DNA of 64,000 bases. Source: Cytophagaceae bacterium. GTDB taxonomy: Bacteria; Bacteroidota; Bacteroidia; Cytophagales; Spirosomataceae. The stretch spans positions 310,001-374,000 of the forward strand of contig JAIXWQ010000009.1 in assembly GCA_027491195.1 (NCBI GenBank), written 5' to 3'. The translations under genes and the position numbers were made by a program. How positions within the stretch are numbered: position 1 is the first letter of the stretch; every line of letters starts with the position of its first letter. This document shows positions 18,088 to 25,717 of the stretch, in pieces. Under the pieces are notes generated by a model. That model was not told the DNA's origin. It ran no database searches and worked only from the letters and a program-made list of their open reading frames with translations.

Positions 18088-19439
18088 TGCCTAATCTGTA
18101 TTCCCTGAAACCCTCGGCAACGCCGAATTATTTAGACATCACTTTTCAGTTTAGCCCTCGCAAACCGGGCAAACAAGTGATACAGCTGCCCATTTGGCGT
18201 CCAGGCCGTTACCAGGCACAAAACTTCGCGAAAAACATTCCCGTTTTAAAGGCCTTCAGTGGAGGCACGCCCATTGCAATAAACAAAACAGCCTCGTCTA
18301 CTTGGGAACTAGAGGCATCCGAACCAGTTGAAATTCACTATAGCTATTACGCAAATCAACCAGATGCGGGCGGCTCTGTGGTCGAGGAGGATTTGCTTTA
18401 CATCAATTTCATTAACTGTCTTCTGTACGTAAAAGGCCGCGAAAATGAGCGCTGCGAAATCCAGATCGAAAAACCAGTTGGCTGGAAAAGCGTTTGCACG
18501 TTCAAAAATGGAGGCAAATACCGCGAGCTCGTGGACTCTCCTTACATCGCCGCACCAGCCATTTTTCAACATAAATGGAAATGCAATGGCGTGAAATTCG
18601 CCATCGATGTGGTGGGATCGCGCCAGGCTTTGACGAAGAAATTAACGGACGCTTACGAGAAATTCACCCAAACCCAGCTAGACTGGATGGGCCATTTCCC
18701 CGTCAAAGAATACCATTATATGCTTTGGGTTTGTCCTAAGCCCTATTACCACGGGGTGGAGCACACAAAATCGACGATGATGGTGATGGGGCCGCCTGAC
18801 CGCGATGCCTATGAAGACTTGATCGGCTTAGGTTCGCATGAATTATTCCACGTCTGGAACATAGCCACGATTCGCCCGAAGGAATTATTTCCCTATGCCT
18901 ATCACCAGGAAATCCCGTTTTCGACAGGTTGGGTAGTAGAAGGTATCACGACCTATTTAGGGGATTGGTTCCTGTATGAGTCGGGTGTTTGGACGAAGCA
19001 AGAATACCTCGCAGGACTTTTAGGGAATTTGAAATTGCATTTTGAACGGGATGGCCAGGCACAGCAATCGCTCGAAGAAAGTTCGATTGATTTATGGCTC
19101 GATGGCTATGGGACAAGTCTGCCGAACAAGCGAGTTTCTATTTATTACAAAGGGGCGGTGGTGGCCTTGGCTTTGGACCTAAAATTGCAGGCGAAAAACG
19201 GCAAATCATTAAAAGACGTGATGCGTCAAATGAACGTGGAATTCGGTCAGCTGAAAAAGGGTTACACGAAGGAGGACTTCATCCGCATTTGCGAAAAAGT
19301 CTATGGGGATTCCTTGCAGGATTTCTTCCGAGACTATGTCGAAAAATCAACCGATATAATTACAGATTTACAGGAGATTCTTGCAAAATTAGGACTGAAA
19401 TTCGAGTACGATCCAGAAAAAGGCTGGACACTGCACTAA
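18087..19439 (+). CDS. M61 family metallopeptidase, short form
   Basis: This 450-aa peptidase belongs to the M61 (glycyl aminopeptidase) family. The zinc motif is SHELFHVWN (HExxH), followed by the typical RPKELFP stretch, and GWVVEGITTYLGDW supplies the third ligand Glu. The N-terminal beta domain is complete. Full-length members commonly carry a PDZ domain after the catalytic part; here the chain stops soon after the catalytic domain, so the PDZ is absent. There is no signal peptide. It is the last gene of the operon begun by the 1311-aa gene. Confidence 0.88.
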   Translation: MPNLYSLKPSATPNYLDITFQFSPRKPGKQVIQLPIWRPGRYQAQNFAKNIPVLKAFSGGTPIAINKTASSTWELEASEPVEIHYSYYANQPDAGGSVVEEDLLYINFINCLLYVKGRENERCEIQIEKPVGWKSVCTFKNGGKYRELVDSPYIAAPAIFQHKWKCNGVKFAIDVVGSRQALTKKLTDAYEKFTQTQLDWMGHFPVKEYHYMLWVCPKPYYHGVEHTKSTMMVMGPPDRDAYEDLIGLGSHELFHVWNIATIRPKELFPYAYHQEIPFSTGWVVEGITTYLGDWFLYESGVWTKQEYLAGLLGNLKLHFERDGQAQQSLEESSIDLWLDGYGTSLPNKRVSIYYKGAVVALALDLKLQAKNGKSLKDVMRQMNVEFGQLKKGYTKEDFIRICEKVYGDSLQDFFRDYVEKSTDIITDLQEILAKLGLKFEYDPEKGWTLH

Positions 19440-19534
19440 AATGCGCAATGAAAAGGCGTGTATTGTCTTTTCAGTAGATATTTTGTCTTTTAGGTATCTA
19501 CTAATTTTCCTCAGAGTTTAGGAATTTTACCGTA

Positions 19535-19870
19535 ATGAAAGATTTCCCTACTTTAATTCGAAAGGCTCGATTAGACAAAGGCTACAGCCAGGACTACGTT
19601 TCCACTGAAATAGGTATCACTTTATCCGCTTATTCAAAAATTGAAAGAGGCCTGACAGACCCTTCCTTGAGTCGAATGAAGCAAATCGCAGGGGTTCTGG
19701 AAGTAGATTTATCGGTACTTTTCAGACCTAAAAACTACCCCCATTTCTCTGGTGTTGCCGATCCAGGTGGTGCCACCACCCCCGTTTCTCGCTACGAATT
19801 TGAAGCTTATGTAGGTTTAGTTCGTGACCTCCAAGAGCAATTGCGCGATTTAAACGATCGCCTCCTTTAA
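19535..19870 (+). CDS. XRE-family helix-turn-helix regulator
   Basis: The protein has 111 aa. An N-terminal HTH_3 domain (residues about 5-62) shows KARLDKGYSQDYVSTEIGIT as the DNA-binding region, then SAYSKIERGLTDPSLSRM and the usual LEVDLSVLF end. The C-terminal 35 residues (FEAYVGLVRDLQEQLRDLN) look like a short coiled coil for dimerisation. It stands alone, 95 bp after the M61 gene and 62 bp before hemB. The target is unknown; autoregulation or control of a neighbour is possible. Confidence 0.85.
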   Translation: MKDFPTLIRKARLDKGYSQDYVSTEIGITLSAYSKIERGLTDPSLSRMKQIAGVLEVDLSVLFRPKNYPHFSGVADPGGATTPVSRYEFEAYVGLVRDLQEQLRDLNDRLL

Positions 19871-19932
19871 TCCCCGTTTTCCATTGCGGAATCAGGGCTT
19901 ATGCCTAAATTGCAGGTTCAAAATCAATTCCT

Positions 19933-20904
19933 ATGTTGAATAGACCGCGTCGTAACCGTTCCACTGCCGCTATCCGCACGATGGTGGAGGAAAATCGCCT
20001 TTCGGTGAAGGATTTACTCTTCCCTCTTTTTGTGATGGATGGTACTGCTACGAAAACTGAAATCAAGTCGATGCCAGGCATTTACCGCTACACGACTGAT
20101 TTATTGTTGAAAGAAATCGAGGAGTGTTTGAACCTAGGAATTACTTCTTATGCCCTTTTCCCTCAGGTTGCTGAGGAGCGCAAGGATTCGCTAGCGACGG
20201 AATCCCATCGCCAAGGCAGTCTATATTTAGAGGCTATTCATGCCGTGACGAGTCGTTTTCCAGAGATTTCGATGTTAACGGACGTGGCGATGGACCCTTA
20301 CAGTTCAGACGGACATGATGGGATCGTGAAGAATGGCGAGATTTTGAATGACGAGACTTTAGAGGTGTTGGCCAAAATGGCCGTAGCACAAGCCCAGGCA
20401 GGATCTAAACTGATTGGTCCATCGGATATGATGGATGGCCGCGTGGGTTATTTACGCGAATCACTAGACGATGCTGGTTTCACGAATGTGGGTATCATGG
20501 CCTACAGCGCGAAATACGCGTCAGCCTTTTACGGACCGTTCCGTGATGCGTTAGAGTCTGCGCCTAAATTTGGCGATAAAAAGACCTACCAGATGAACCC
20601 CGCAAACAGCCGCGAAGCCCTTCGCGAGGCAGAATTAGATGAATTAGAAGGAGCAGATTTCTTGATGGTTAAGCCGGCTTTGGCCTACTTAGACATCATT
20701 TCTTTACTCCGCGACAATACCAATTTACCGATCGCCGCCTACAACGTTTCTGGCGAATATGCGATGGTCAAAGCAGCCGCTGCAAACGGCTGGATCGATG
20801 GCGAAAAAGCGATGTTAGAAAGCTTGCTTTCAATGAAACGCGCCGGAGCCCAGGTGATTTTGACCTATTTTGCCAAAGAATTTGCCCAATTAAAAATAAA
20901 GTAA
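19933..20904 (+). CDS. hemB: porphobilinogen synthase
   Basis: This 323-aa enzyme joins two 5-aminolevulinate molecules into porphobilinogen in tetrapyrrole synthesis. The two active-site lysines are in MAYSAKYASAFYGPF and LMVKPALAYLDI. SDMMDGRVG and the metal/allosteric-site region (LTDVAMDPYSSDGHDG) are also present. That last region has Asp/Ser where zinc-type enzymes carry a Cys cluster, which points to a magnesium-type enzyme; this is inference from the pattern. purM follows after one base. Confidence 0.95.
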   Translation: MLNRPRRNRSTAAIRTMVEENRLSVKDLLFPLFVMDGTATKTEIKSMPGIYRYTTDLLLKEIEECLNLGITSYALFPQVAEERKDSLATESHRQGSLYLEAIHAVTSRFPEISMLTDVAMDPYSSDGHDGIVKNGEILNDETLEVLAKMAVAQAQAGSKLIGPSDMMDGRVGYLRESLDDAGFTNVGIMAYSAKYASAFYGPFRDALESAPKFGDKKTYQMNPANSREALREAELDELEGADFLMVKPALAYLDIISLLRDNTNLPIAAYNVSGEYAMVKAAAANGWIDGEKAMLESLLSMKRAGAQVILTYFAKEFAQLKIK

Positions 20905-20905
20905 A

Positions 20906-22075
20906 ATGTCGTCAGACCGTTATATGCAACGAGGCGTTTCTGCCTCGAAAGAAGATGTTCACAAAGCCATTGCGAACTTAGACAAAGGCCTATTTCCGCA
21001 GGCATTCTGTAAAATCTCCCCAGATATCTTGGGAGGCGATGCAGACTATTGCAACATCATGCATGCGGATGGGGCGGGGACGAAATCGTCTTTGGCCTAC
21101 CTATACTGGAAAGAAACGGGTGACATCTCCGTGTGGCGCGGCATCGCACAAGATGCGGTCGTGATGAACACAGACGACTTAATCTGTGTAGGAGCCACCG
21201 ACCAAATGTTGCTATCTAGCACCATCGGTCGCAATAAAAACTTGATCCCAGGCGAGGTCATCGCCGAAATCATCAACGGCACGGAAGAAGTTCTACAAAT
21301 GTTACGCGATAACGGCATCGGCATCTATTCGACCGGTGGTGAAACGGCAGACGTAGGCGACTTAGTGCGCACGATCATCGTGGACAGCACGGTTATCGGC
21401 CGTATGAAGCGTTCAGACGTGATCTCCAACGGAAACATCCAAGCAGGCGATGTAATCATCGGTTTAGCTTCAGATGGCCAAGCGAATTACGAGAAGACTT
21501 ATAACGGCGGAATGGGTAGCAATGGCTTGACCTCCGCTCGCCATGACGTTTTAGGTAAATACCTAGCAACAAAATACCCTGAGTCTTTCGATCCATCGGT
21601 TCCGTCGGATTTAGTGTATTCTGGTTCTCGCAACTTAACTGAAGCGGTTCCTGGAACCCCTTTAAATGTAGGCCAATTAATTCTTTCCCCTACGCGTACC
21701 TACGCGCCAGTGGTGAAGGCTTTATTGACTGAATTACGTCCTCATTTGCACGGAATGGTGCATTGTTCGGGTGGTGCGCAGACGAAAGTGATGCATTTTG
21801 TGAACAACGTCCACGTGATTAAAGACAATTTATTCCCGATTCCTCCGCTGTTTGATTTGATCCAAAAAGAAAGCGGAACCAGCTTCAAAGAGATGTACCA
21901 AGTATTCAACATGGGCCATCGTTTAGAAGTCTATGCGAATCCAGCACACGCAGATGAAATCATCCGTATTTCTCAGTCCTTTGGTATTCCAGCCCAAATC
22001 GTGGGTCGCGTAGAGGCCTCTGCGACTAAGAAGCTGACCATCAGCAGTGAATACGGAGAATTTATTTATGAATAG
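20906..22075 (+). CDS. purM: phosphoribosylformylglycinamidine cyclo-ligase (AIR synthase)
   Basis: This 389-aa enzyme closes FGAM to AIR with ATP in purine synthesis. The PurM/AIRS fold is seen in the Gly-rich and Asp-rich N-terminal half (HADGAGTKSSLAY, MNTDDLICVGA, GGETADVGD) and in the C-terminal half (VHCSGGAQTKVMHF, FNMGHRLEVY). At 389 aa it is longer than the 345-aa Escherichia coli enzyme, as in other Bacteroidota. It is one base after hemB, so the two are probably one transcript. Confidence 0.92.
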   Translation: MSSDRYMQRGVSASKEDVHKAIANLDKGLFPQAFCKISPDILGGDADYCNIMHADGAGTKSSLAYLYWKETGDISVWRGIAQDAVVMNTDDLICVGATDQMLLSSTIGRNKNLIPGEVIAEIINGTEEVLQMLRDNGIGIYSTGGETADVGDLVRTIIVDSTVIGRMKRSDVISNGNIQAGDVIIGLASDGQANYEKTYNGGMGSNGLTSARHDVLGKYLATKYPESFDPSVPSDLVYSGSRNLTEAVPGTPLNVGQLILSPTRTYAPVVKALLTELRPHLHGMVHCSGGAQTKVMHFVNNVHVIKDNLFPIPPLFDLIQKESGTSFKEMYQVFNMGHRLEVYANPAHADEIIRISQSFGIPAQIVGRVEASATKKLTISSEYGEFIYE

Positions 22076-22077
22076 TG

Positions 22078-22109
22078 TTTGCTATTAAGCGAATTAATTT
22101 TTAGATTTG
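22078..22109 (+). promoter_or_regulatory. promoter for rplU-rpmA
   Basis: A -33 TTTG (22078-22081) and a -7 box TAGATTTG (22102-22109) are separated by 20 bases, which matches the Bacteroidota consensus spacing. The predicted start leaves a leader of about 80 bases before rplU, long enough for regulation. A self-complementary CTTTTAAAAG lies in it, but I cannot assign it to a known leader. Confidence 0.65.
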
Positions 22110-22195
22110 CACCCCCATTTAAAAGGCTTTTAAAAGTTTTTCATTTGTCTTGAATTACTAGCCTCGTGGGATTGTTTCACTTAAATACAGTAAAA

Positions 22196-22510
22196 ATGTA
22201 CGCAATCGTAGAAATTGCCGGGCAGCAATTTAAAGTAGAAAAAGACCGTTCTGTATACACTCACCGTTTAGCGGGAGCAGAAGGCGCTGCACTGGTTATC
22301 GACAAGGTATTACTTGTTGACAATGACGGAAAGATTTCCGTAGGAGCTCCCACAGTAGCTGGAGCCACTGTTACAGCTAAAATTGTTGCACACGTTCGTG
22401 GCGAGAAAGTTTTAGTTTTCAAGAAAAAGCGTAGAAAGACCTATCAAAAAATGAATGGTCACCGTCAAGATTTGACAAAAGTATTGATTGAATCAATCAA
22501 CGTAAAATAA
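22196..22510 (+). CDS. rplU: 50S ribosomal protein L21
   Basis: This 104-aa ribosomal protein binds 23S rRNA together with L20. The start at 22196 (MYAIVEIAGQQFKVEKD) matches the family; a further ATG upstream would add ten unrelated residues. The C-terminal RNA-binding motif is KKRRKTYQKMNGHRQ. It is co-transcribed with rpmA, 45 bp downstream, in the usual order. Confidence 0.97.
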   Translation: MYAIVEIAGQQFKVEKDRSVYTHRLAGAEGAALVIDKVLLVDNDGKISVGAPTVAGATVTAKIVAHVRGEKVLVFKKKRRKTYQKMNGHRQDLTKVLIESINVK

Positions 22511-22555
22511 GTCTTAAACTAAGCGATTCTTCGGAACGCATAAATAAATAATACC

Positions 22556-22996
22556 ATGGCACATAAGAAAGGCGCCGGATCATCCAAAAACGGTCGCGAA
22601 TCACATTCAAAACGATTAGGCGTTAAGTTATTTGGAGGTCAAGCAATCATTGCAGGAAATATCATCGTTCGTCAACGTGGTACTGCTCACAATCCTGGCT
22701 TAAACGTAGGAATCGGAAAAGATCACACATTGTTCGCTTTGACGGATGGTGTTGTTAAGTTCCAAAAAGGTTTCAAAGGACGTTCATTCGTTCACGTTTT
22801 ACCTATCTCAGCTGACGCAACTCCAGCAGATGCACCAGCAAAAGCTCCTGCTAAGAAAGCAGCTCCAGCTCCAGTAGCTGAGGCAGCAGTAGAAGCAGCA
22901 GCAGAGGCTCCTGCTAAGAAAGCTCCTGCAAAGAAAGCAGCAGCTCCAGCAGCAGAGAAAAAAGCACCAGCGAAGAAAGCAGCTAAGGCTGAGTAA
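22556..22996 (+). CDS. rpmA: 50S ribosomal protein L27 with Ala/Lys/Pro tail
   Basis: The first about 85 residues are a normal L27 ([20 protein letters not shown] start, [10 protein letters not shown] centre, GRSFVHVLP end). The N-terminal tail of L27 reaches toward the peptidyl-transferase centre. About 55 extra residues follow, made almost only of Ala, Lys, Pro and Glu in PAKKA-like units. Standard L27 ends near residue 85-90. The tail resembles histone-H1-like or nucleoid tails and would be disordered; its role is unknown. A clear terminator follows 24 bp later. Confidence 0.96.
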   Translation: MAHKKGAGSSKNGRESHSKRLGVKLFGGQAIIAGNIIVRQRGTAHNPGLNVGIGKDHTLFALTDGVVKFQKGFKGRSFVHVLPISADATPADAPAKAPAKKAAPAPVAEAAVEAAAEAPAKKAPAKKAAAPAAEKKAPAKKAAKAE

Positions 22997-23019
22997 TTTC
23001 CCTCGCTTATAAAGAAAGA

Positions 23020-23046
23020 CCTGGCATGCAAATGCCGGGTTTTTTT
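23020..23046 (+). terminator. intrinsic terminator after rpmA
   Basis: The stem CCTGGCAT pairs with ATGCCGGG (one G-T pair) around a GCAA loop, followed by seven T. Confidence 0.9.
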
Positions 23047-23070
23047 GTTTTTTGGAAACCAAATAGGCCG

Positions 23071-23078
23071 TACCTTTG
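23071..23078 (+). promoter_or_regulatory. -7 box TACCTTTG before the Nfu gene
   Basis: This is a TAnnTTTG match 24 bases before the ATG at 23103. Possible -33 TTTG words upstream are 16 or 23 bases away, neither ideal. Confidence 0.45.
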
Positions 23079-23102
23079 TTCCATCTTTTAAATACCCACC
23101 TC

Positions 23103-23696
23103 ATGAACAATACGACAACTATCCATATTTACACTGAATCGACCCCTAATCCACATTCCATGAAGTTCGTCTTCAATATGGAATTATTGCCGGAGGGAAT
23201 GTCATTCGATTACACCCAACCCGCAGACGGATTAACGAAAGAGAAAAACTCTCCTTTAGCCGTAGCCCTATTTGGATTTGATTTCGTTTCCCGCGTGTTC
23301 ATCACCAACAACTTCATCACTTTAACGAAAACCGAGTCAGTGGCTTGGGAAGATGAATTGTTCGGAATCAAAACTTACTTAAAGAAATATTTCGAAGAGA
23401 AACGTCCCGTTTTCTCTCTACCAGAAGCGACGATTGCAGATGATCAATCATCAGATACACCTGCCATCAAGCAAATCAAGCAAGCCTTAGACGAATATGT
23501 TCGTCCAGCCGTAGAATCCGATGGTGGTGCGATCACGTTCCACTCGTTTGACGAAGCATCTGGCCAAGTAAAAGTATTATTGCAAGGTTCTTGCTCTGGC
23601 TGTCCATCATCTACTATGACTTTAAAGCAAGGTATCGAGGCGCTATTAACGCGCATGGTGCCGGGTGTGAAGGAAGTGGTGGCGGAAGGGGTTTAA
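23103..23696 (+). CDS. Nfu-type iron-sulfur scaffold protein
   Basis: The protein has 197 aa. Residues about 5-90 form an Nfu N-terminal domain (TESTPNPHSMKFVFN is the family opening). Residues about 120-195 form a NifU C-terminal domain with the cluster-binding pair Cys-x-x-Cys in GSCSGCPSSTMTLK. Such proteins carry and deliver [4Fe-4S] clusters. The ATG at 23103 was chosen because the Nfu_N domain starts right after it. The stop codon lies inside a perfect 11-bp hairpin, and a heptamer repeat follows. Confidence 0.93.
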   Translation: MNNTTTIHIYTESTPNPHSMKFVFNMELLPEGMSFDYTQPADGLTKEKNSPLAVALFGFDFVSRVFITNNFITLTKTESVAWEDELFGIKTYLKKYFEEKRPVFSLPEATIADDQSSDTPAIKQIKQALDEYVRPAVESDGGAITFHSFDEASGQVKVLLQGSCSGCPSSTMTLKQGIEALLTRMVPGVKEVVAEGV

Positions 23697-23717
23697 AATT
23701 TCCGAAGGAAATTTTAA
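23693..23717. repeat. perfect 11-bp hairpin with GAA loop at the Nfu stop codon
   Basis: TTAAAATTTCC, loop GAA, then GGAAATTTTAA. The stop codon TAA (23694-23696) is part of the stem. There is no T tract, so it is not a standard terminator. It directly abuts the heptamer repeat at 23717. Confidence 0.9.
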
Positions 23718-23801
23718 GAGTAGAGAGTATAGACAAGAGAGTATAGATTATAGAGTAGAGGTTTTTTTTATCTCTTCTCTATACTCTCTAATCTCTACTC
23801 T
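23717..23801. repeat. inverted pair of 7-bp tandem repeats (AGAGTAG type)
   Basis: Left arm 23717-23758 is six heptamers: AGAGTAG, AGAGTAT, AGACAAG, AGAGTAT, AGATTAT, AGAGTAG. Right arm 23774-23801 is four heptamers on the other strand (CTTCTCT, ATACTCT, CTAATCT, CTACTCT). The two arms can pair over most of their length. The same unit occurs at 40555, 51013 and 55462. Confidence 0.85.
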
Positions 23802-23812
23802 TTTTTTCTTTT

Positions 23813-23961
23813 AAAGAATAGAGCATAAAGCACAAAGAATAAAGTTGGATTAAAAAAAGGGACCGAGGTCCCTTTTTTTATGTATTCAGAAATGATTTAA
23901 ACATTTCACGAAGGTTATCGCCGCAGGCGATGCCATCTTTATTCTTTGTGCTTTATTCTTT
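23813..23961. repeat. heptamer-armed hairpin element, copy A
   Basis: Left arm 23813-23847 has five heptamers (AAAGAAT, AGAGCAT, AAAGCAC, AAAGAAT, AAAGTTG). Right arm 23934-23961 has four inverted heptamers and reaches the stop codon of the HAD gene. Read on the minus strand the core has an ATCGCC/GGCGAT hairpin with a 3-base loop (23917-23931), nine bases, then GAAATGTTT (23899-23907). A terminator-like hairpin sits inside it. Confidence 0.85.
23852..23879. terminator. bidirectional intrinsic terminator between Nfu and HAD genes
   Basis: The stem GGGACC/GGTCCC is flanked by seven A and seven T, so it can act on both strands. It serves the two convergent genes and lies inside element copy A. 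Confidence 0.88.
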
Positions 23962-24640
23962 ACAAATAATTTAAAACATCCCGCAATTCAATTACCTCCC
24001 TAAAATTCGCATGCTCCACCTTGTGCGAAACCACTTCGTGGGCCCAAGTCGTGTGGTAAGGAACGTGAATTCCGTGTCCACCCACAGCGAGTACGGGAAG
24101 AATATCTGATTTTAATGAATTGCCTATCATCGTGAAATGGGCAGAATCCACATCCAGGTGTTTGATCAATTTTAAATAATCGCTTTCCTGCTTATCCGAC
24201 ATAATTTCGATGTGGTGGAAATATTGTTCCAATCCAGATTTAGCTAGTTTGCGTTGTTGGTCCAACAGGTCGCCTTTGGTGGCTACCACTAAGCGGTATT
24301 TCCCTTGAAGGGCTTTCAATACTTCTTCTACACCAGGAAGAATTTCGATGTCACGCTCTAATAACTCTTTGCCTAAATTCAGAATCTTTTCGATTCCATC
24401 CAGGCCCATCGTGCCACCCGATACTTGAATCGCCGTTTCGACCATGGAAAGCATGAAGCCTTTGACGCCATAACCATACAATGCAAGATTGTTCATCTCG
24501 ACTTTGAATAATTCCTGACCGGTCGTGTGGGATGGCAAATAGTCCTCTAAAAGCGCACAGAATTTATCTTCTGTCTCTCTGAAATACGGCTCGTTTACCC
24601 AAAGGGTGTCGTCAGCGTCGAATGCGATTACGTGGTTCAT
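23960..24640 (-). CDS. HAD-superfamily hydrolase
   Basis: The protein has 226 aa. Motif I is IAFDADDTLWVNEP, with the two catalytic Asp. Motif II is VVATKGD, and the late motif is FTMIGNSLKSDILPV. An inserted alpha-helical cap (residues about 20-90) marks subclass I. It resembles phosphoglycolate-phosphatase/YjjG-like proteins, but the substrate is unknown. Its stop codon is the last base triplet of a heptamer repeat arm, and its start is 12 bp from another arm, so the gene is bracketed by repeat elements on both sides. Confidence 0.85.
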   Translation of the reverse strand: MNHVIAFDADDTLWVNEPYFRETEDKFCALLEDYLPSHTTGQELFKVEMNNLALYGYGVKGFMLSMVETAIQVSGGTMGLDGIEKILNLGKELLERDIEILPGVEEVLKALQGKYRLVVATKGDLLDQQRKLAKSGLEQYFHHIEIMSDKQESDYLKLIKHLDVDSAHFTMIGNSLKSDILPVLAVGGHGIHVPYHTTWAHEVVSHKVEHANFREVIELRDVLNYL

Positions 24641-24651
24641 ATCGCGAAATT

Positions 24652-24800
24652 AAATAATAAAGCACAAAGCATAAAGTATAAAGTTCGTGTCGCCACAGGC
24701 GACGCGTATATGAAATGTTTTTGTACCATATTTCCTAAAACACAAAAATGGGGCCGAAGCCCCATTTTTAACCATCATTATTCTTTGTGCTTTAAATTTT
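24652..24800. repeat. heptamer-armed hairpin element, copy B
   Basis: Left arm 24652-24686 has five heptamers (AAATAAT, AAAGCAC, AAAGCAT, AAAGTAT, AAAGTTC). The hairpin GTCGCC, loop ACA, GGCGAC lies at 24689-24703. Eight bases later comes GAAATGTTT (24712-24720). A terminator sits at 24744-24769, and the right arm at 24773-24800 has inverted heptamers. The element fills the spacer between the tpiA 3' end and the HAD gene start. Confidence 0.85.
24744..24769 (-). terminator. intrinsic terminator after tpiA
   Basis: A perfect 11-bp stem AAAAATGGGGC/GCCCCATTTTT with a CGAA loop. On the minus strand it ends in five T, as needed for tpiA. Confidence 0.88.
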
Positions 24801-24820
24801 AAAGTGTCTCGCTTTGAAAT

Positions 24821-25582
24821 TTAGTAGCTCGTTGCTATCGTAATAAAATCAGCCGCCACTAACGAAGCGCCACCGATTAAACCACCGTCAACGTCTGGGC
24901 AAGCGAATAATTCTTTTGCGTTTTTCGCGTTGCAGCTTCCGCCGTATAGGATAGAGATGCTGTCGGCTACGCTTTGGCCATATTGTTTAGCAATGTGTGC
25001 GCGTAAATAAGCATGCATTTCTTGAGCTTGATCTGAAGAAGCAGTTAAGCCTGTTCCGATAGCCCAAATAGGTTCGTAAGCGATCACCACTTTAGCGAAA
25101 TCTTCTGCAGAAAGGTGGAATAAGCTTTCGGTTAATTGTTGTGCCACGTGGCCTAAGAAATCTGCGCCTTCGCGAGTTTCTAAGCTTTCGCCGCAGCAAA
25201 ATAAAGGAGTTAAGCCGTTAGCTAAAGCAGCGTCTGTTTTAGCGGCTAATTGTTCGTTCGTTTCAGCGAAGTATTGACGACGCTCTGAGTGTCCTAAGAT
25301 TACATATTGTACGCCGGCAGATGCTAACATAGCAGCGGAAATCTCGCCGGTGTAAGCGCCTGAAGCTTTTTCGTGGCAGTTTTGGGCTGCGACAGCTAAG
25401 TTTGGAATGCCTTCAATTACTTGATTAACACCCGTTAAATACAAAGCAGGTGTCGACATAATCACCTGAACATCAGCGGAAACGCTAGACTTCACTAATT
25501 CTGCTACTTCCGTAGCCAAAACGAATGCCTCTTGCGCCGTTTTGTTCATTTTCCAGTTACCTGCAACAATTTTTTTTCTCAT
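24821..25582 (-). CDS. tpiA: triose-phosphate isomerase
   Basis: This 253-aa (beta/alpha)8 enzyme interconverts dihydroxyacetone phosphate and glyceraldehyde 3-phosphate. The catalytic residues are visible: Lys13 region (AGNWKMNKT), His in VILGHSERRQYF, and Glu in VIAYEPIWAIGTG. The C-terminal phosphate-binding loop is ILYGGSCNAKNA and GGLIGGASL. It appears to be a single-gene transcript that ends in the terminator at 24744. Confidence 0.97.
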   Translation of the reverse strand: MRKKIVAGNWKMNKTAQEAFVLATEVAELVKSSVSADVQVIMSTPALYLTGVNQVIEGIPNLAVAAQNCHEKASGAYTGEISAAMLASAGVQYVILGHSERRQYFAETNEQLAAKTDAALANGLTPLFCCGESLETREGADFLGHVAQQLTESLFHLSAEDFAKVVIAYEPIWAIGTGLTASSDQAQEMHAYLRAHIAKQYGQSVADSISILYGGSCNAKNAKELFACPDVDGGLIGGASLVAADFITIATSY

Positions 25583-25717
25583 ACGTTCATCATTTAAGCC
25601 TTAAAATTACGAATGCTTTCGGTGGAATGAAAATTAGCACGAAAAATTAGCCCGGATATTTCTGAACATTCCCACAATTAGCGTATTTTCACACCTTATA
25701 TGAACGTTAACCTTGCT

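Noticed and set aside
22110-22195. Known L21-leader RNA before rplU
   Set aside because: The leader is long enough, but I could not recognise a defined fold beyond a short self-complementary word.
22808-23110. Long minus-strand open frame under rpmA
   Set aside because: It is a shadow of the Ala/Lys-rich L27 tail; the Cys/Leu-rich product has no coding features.
23717-23961. CRISPR array candidate in the repeat-rich spacer
   Set aside because: Units are 7 bp with no unique spacers, arms are inverted, and no cas gene is in the window.
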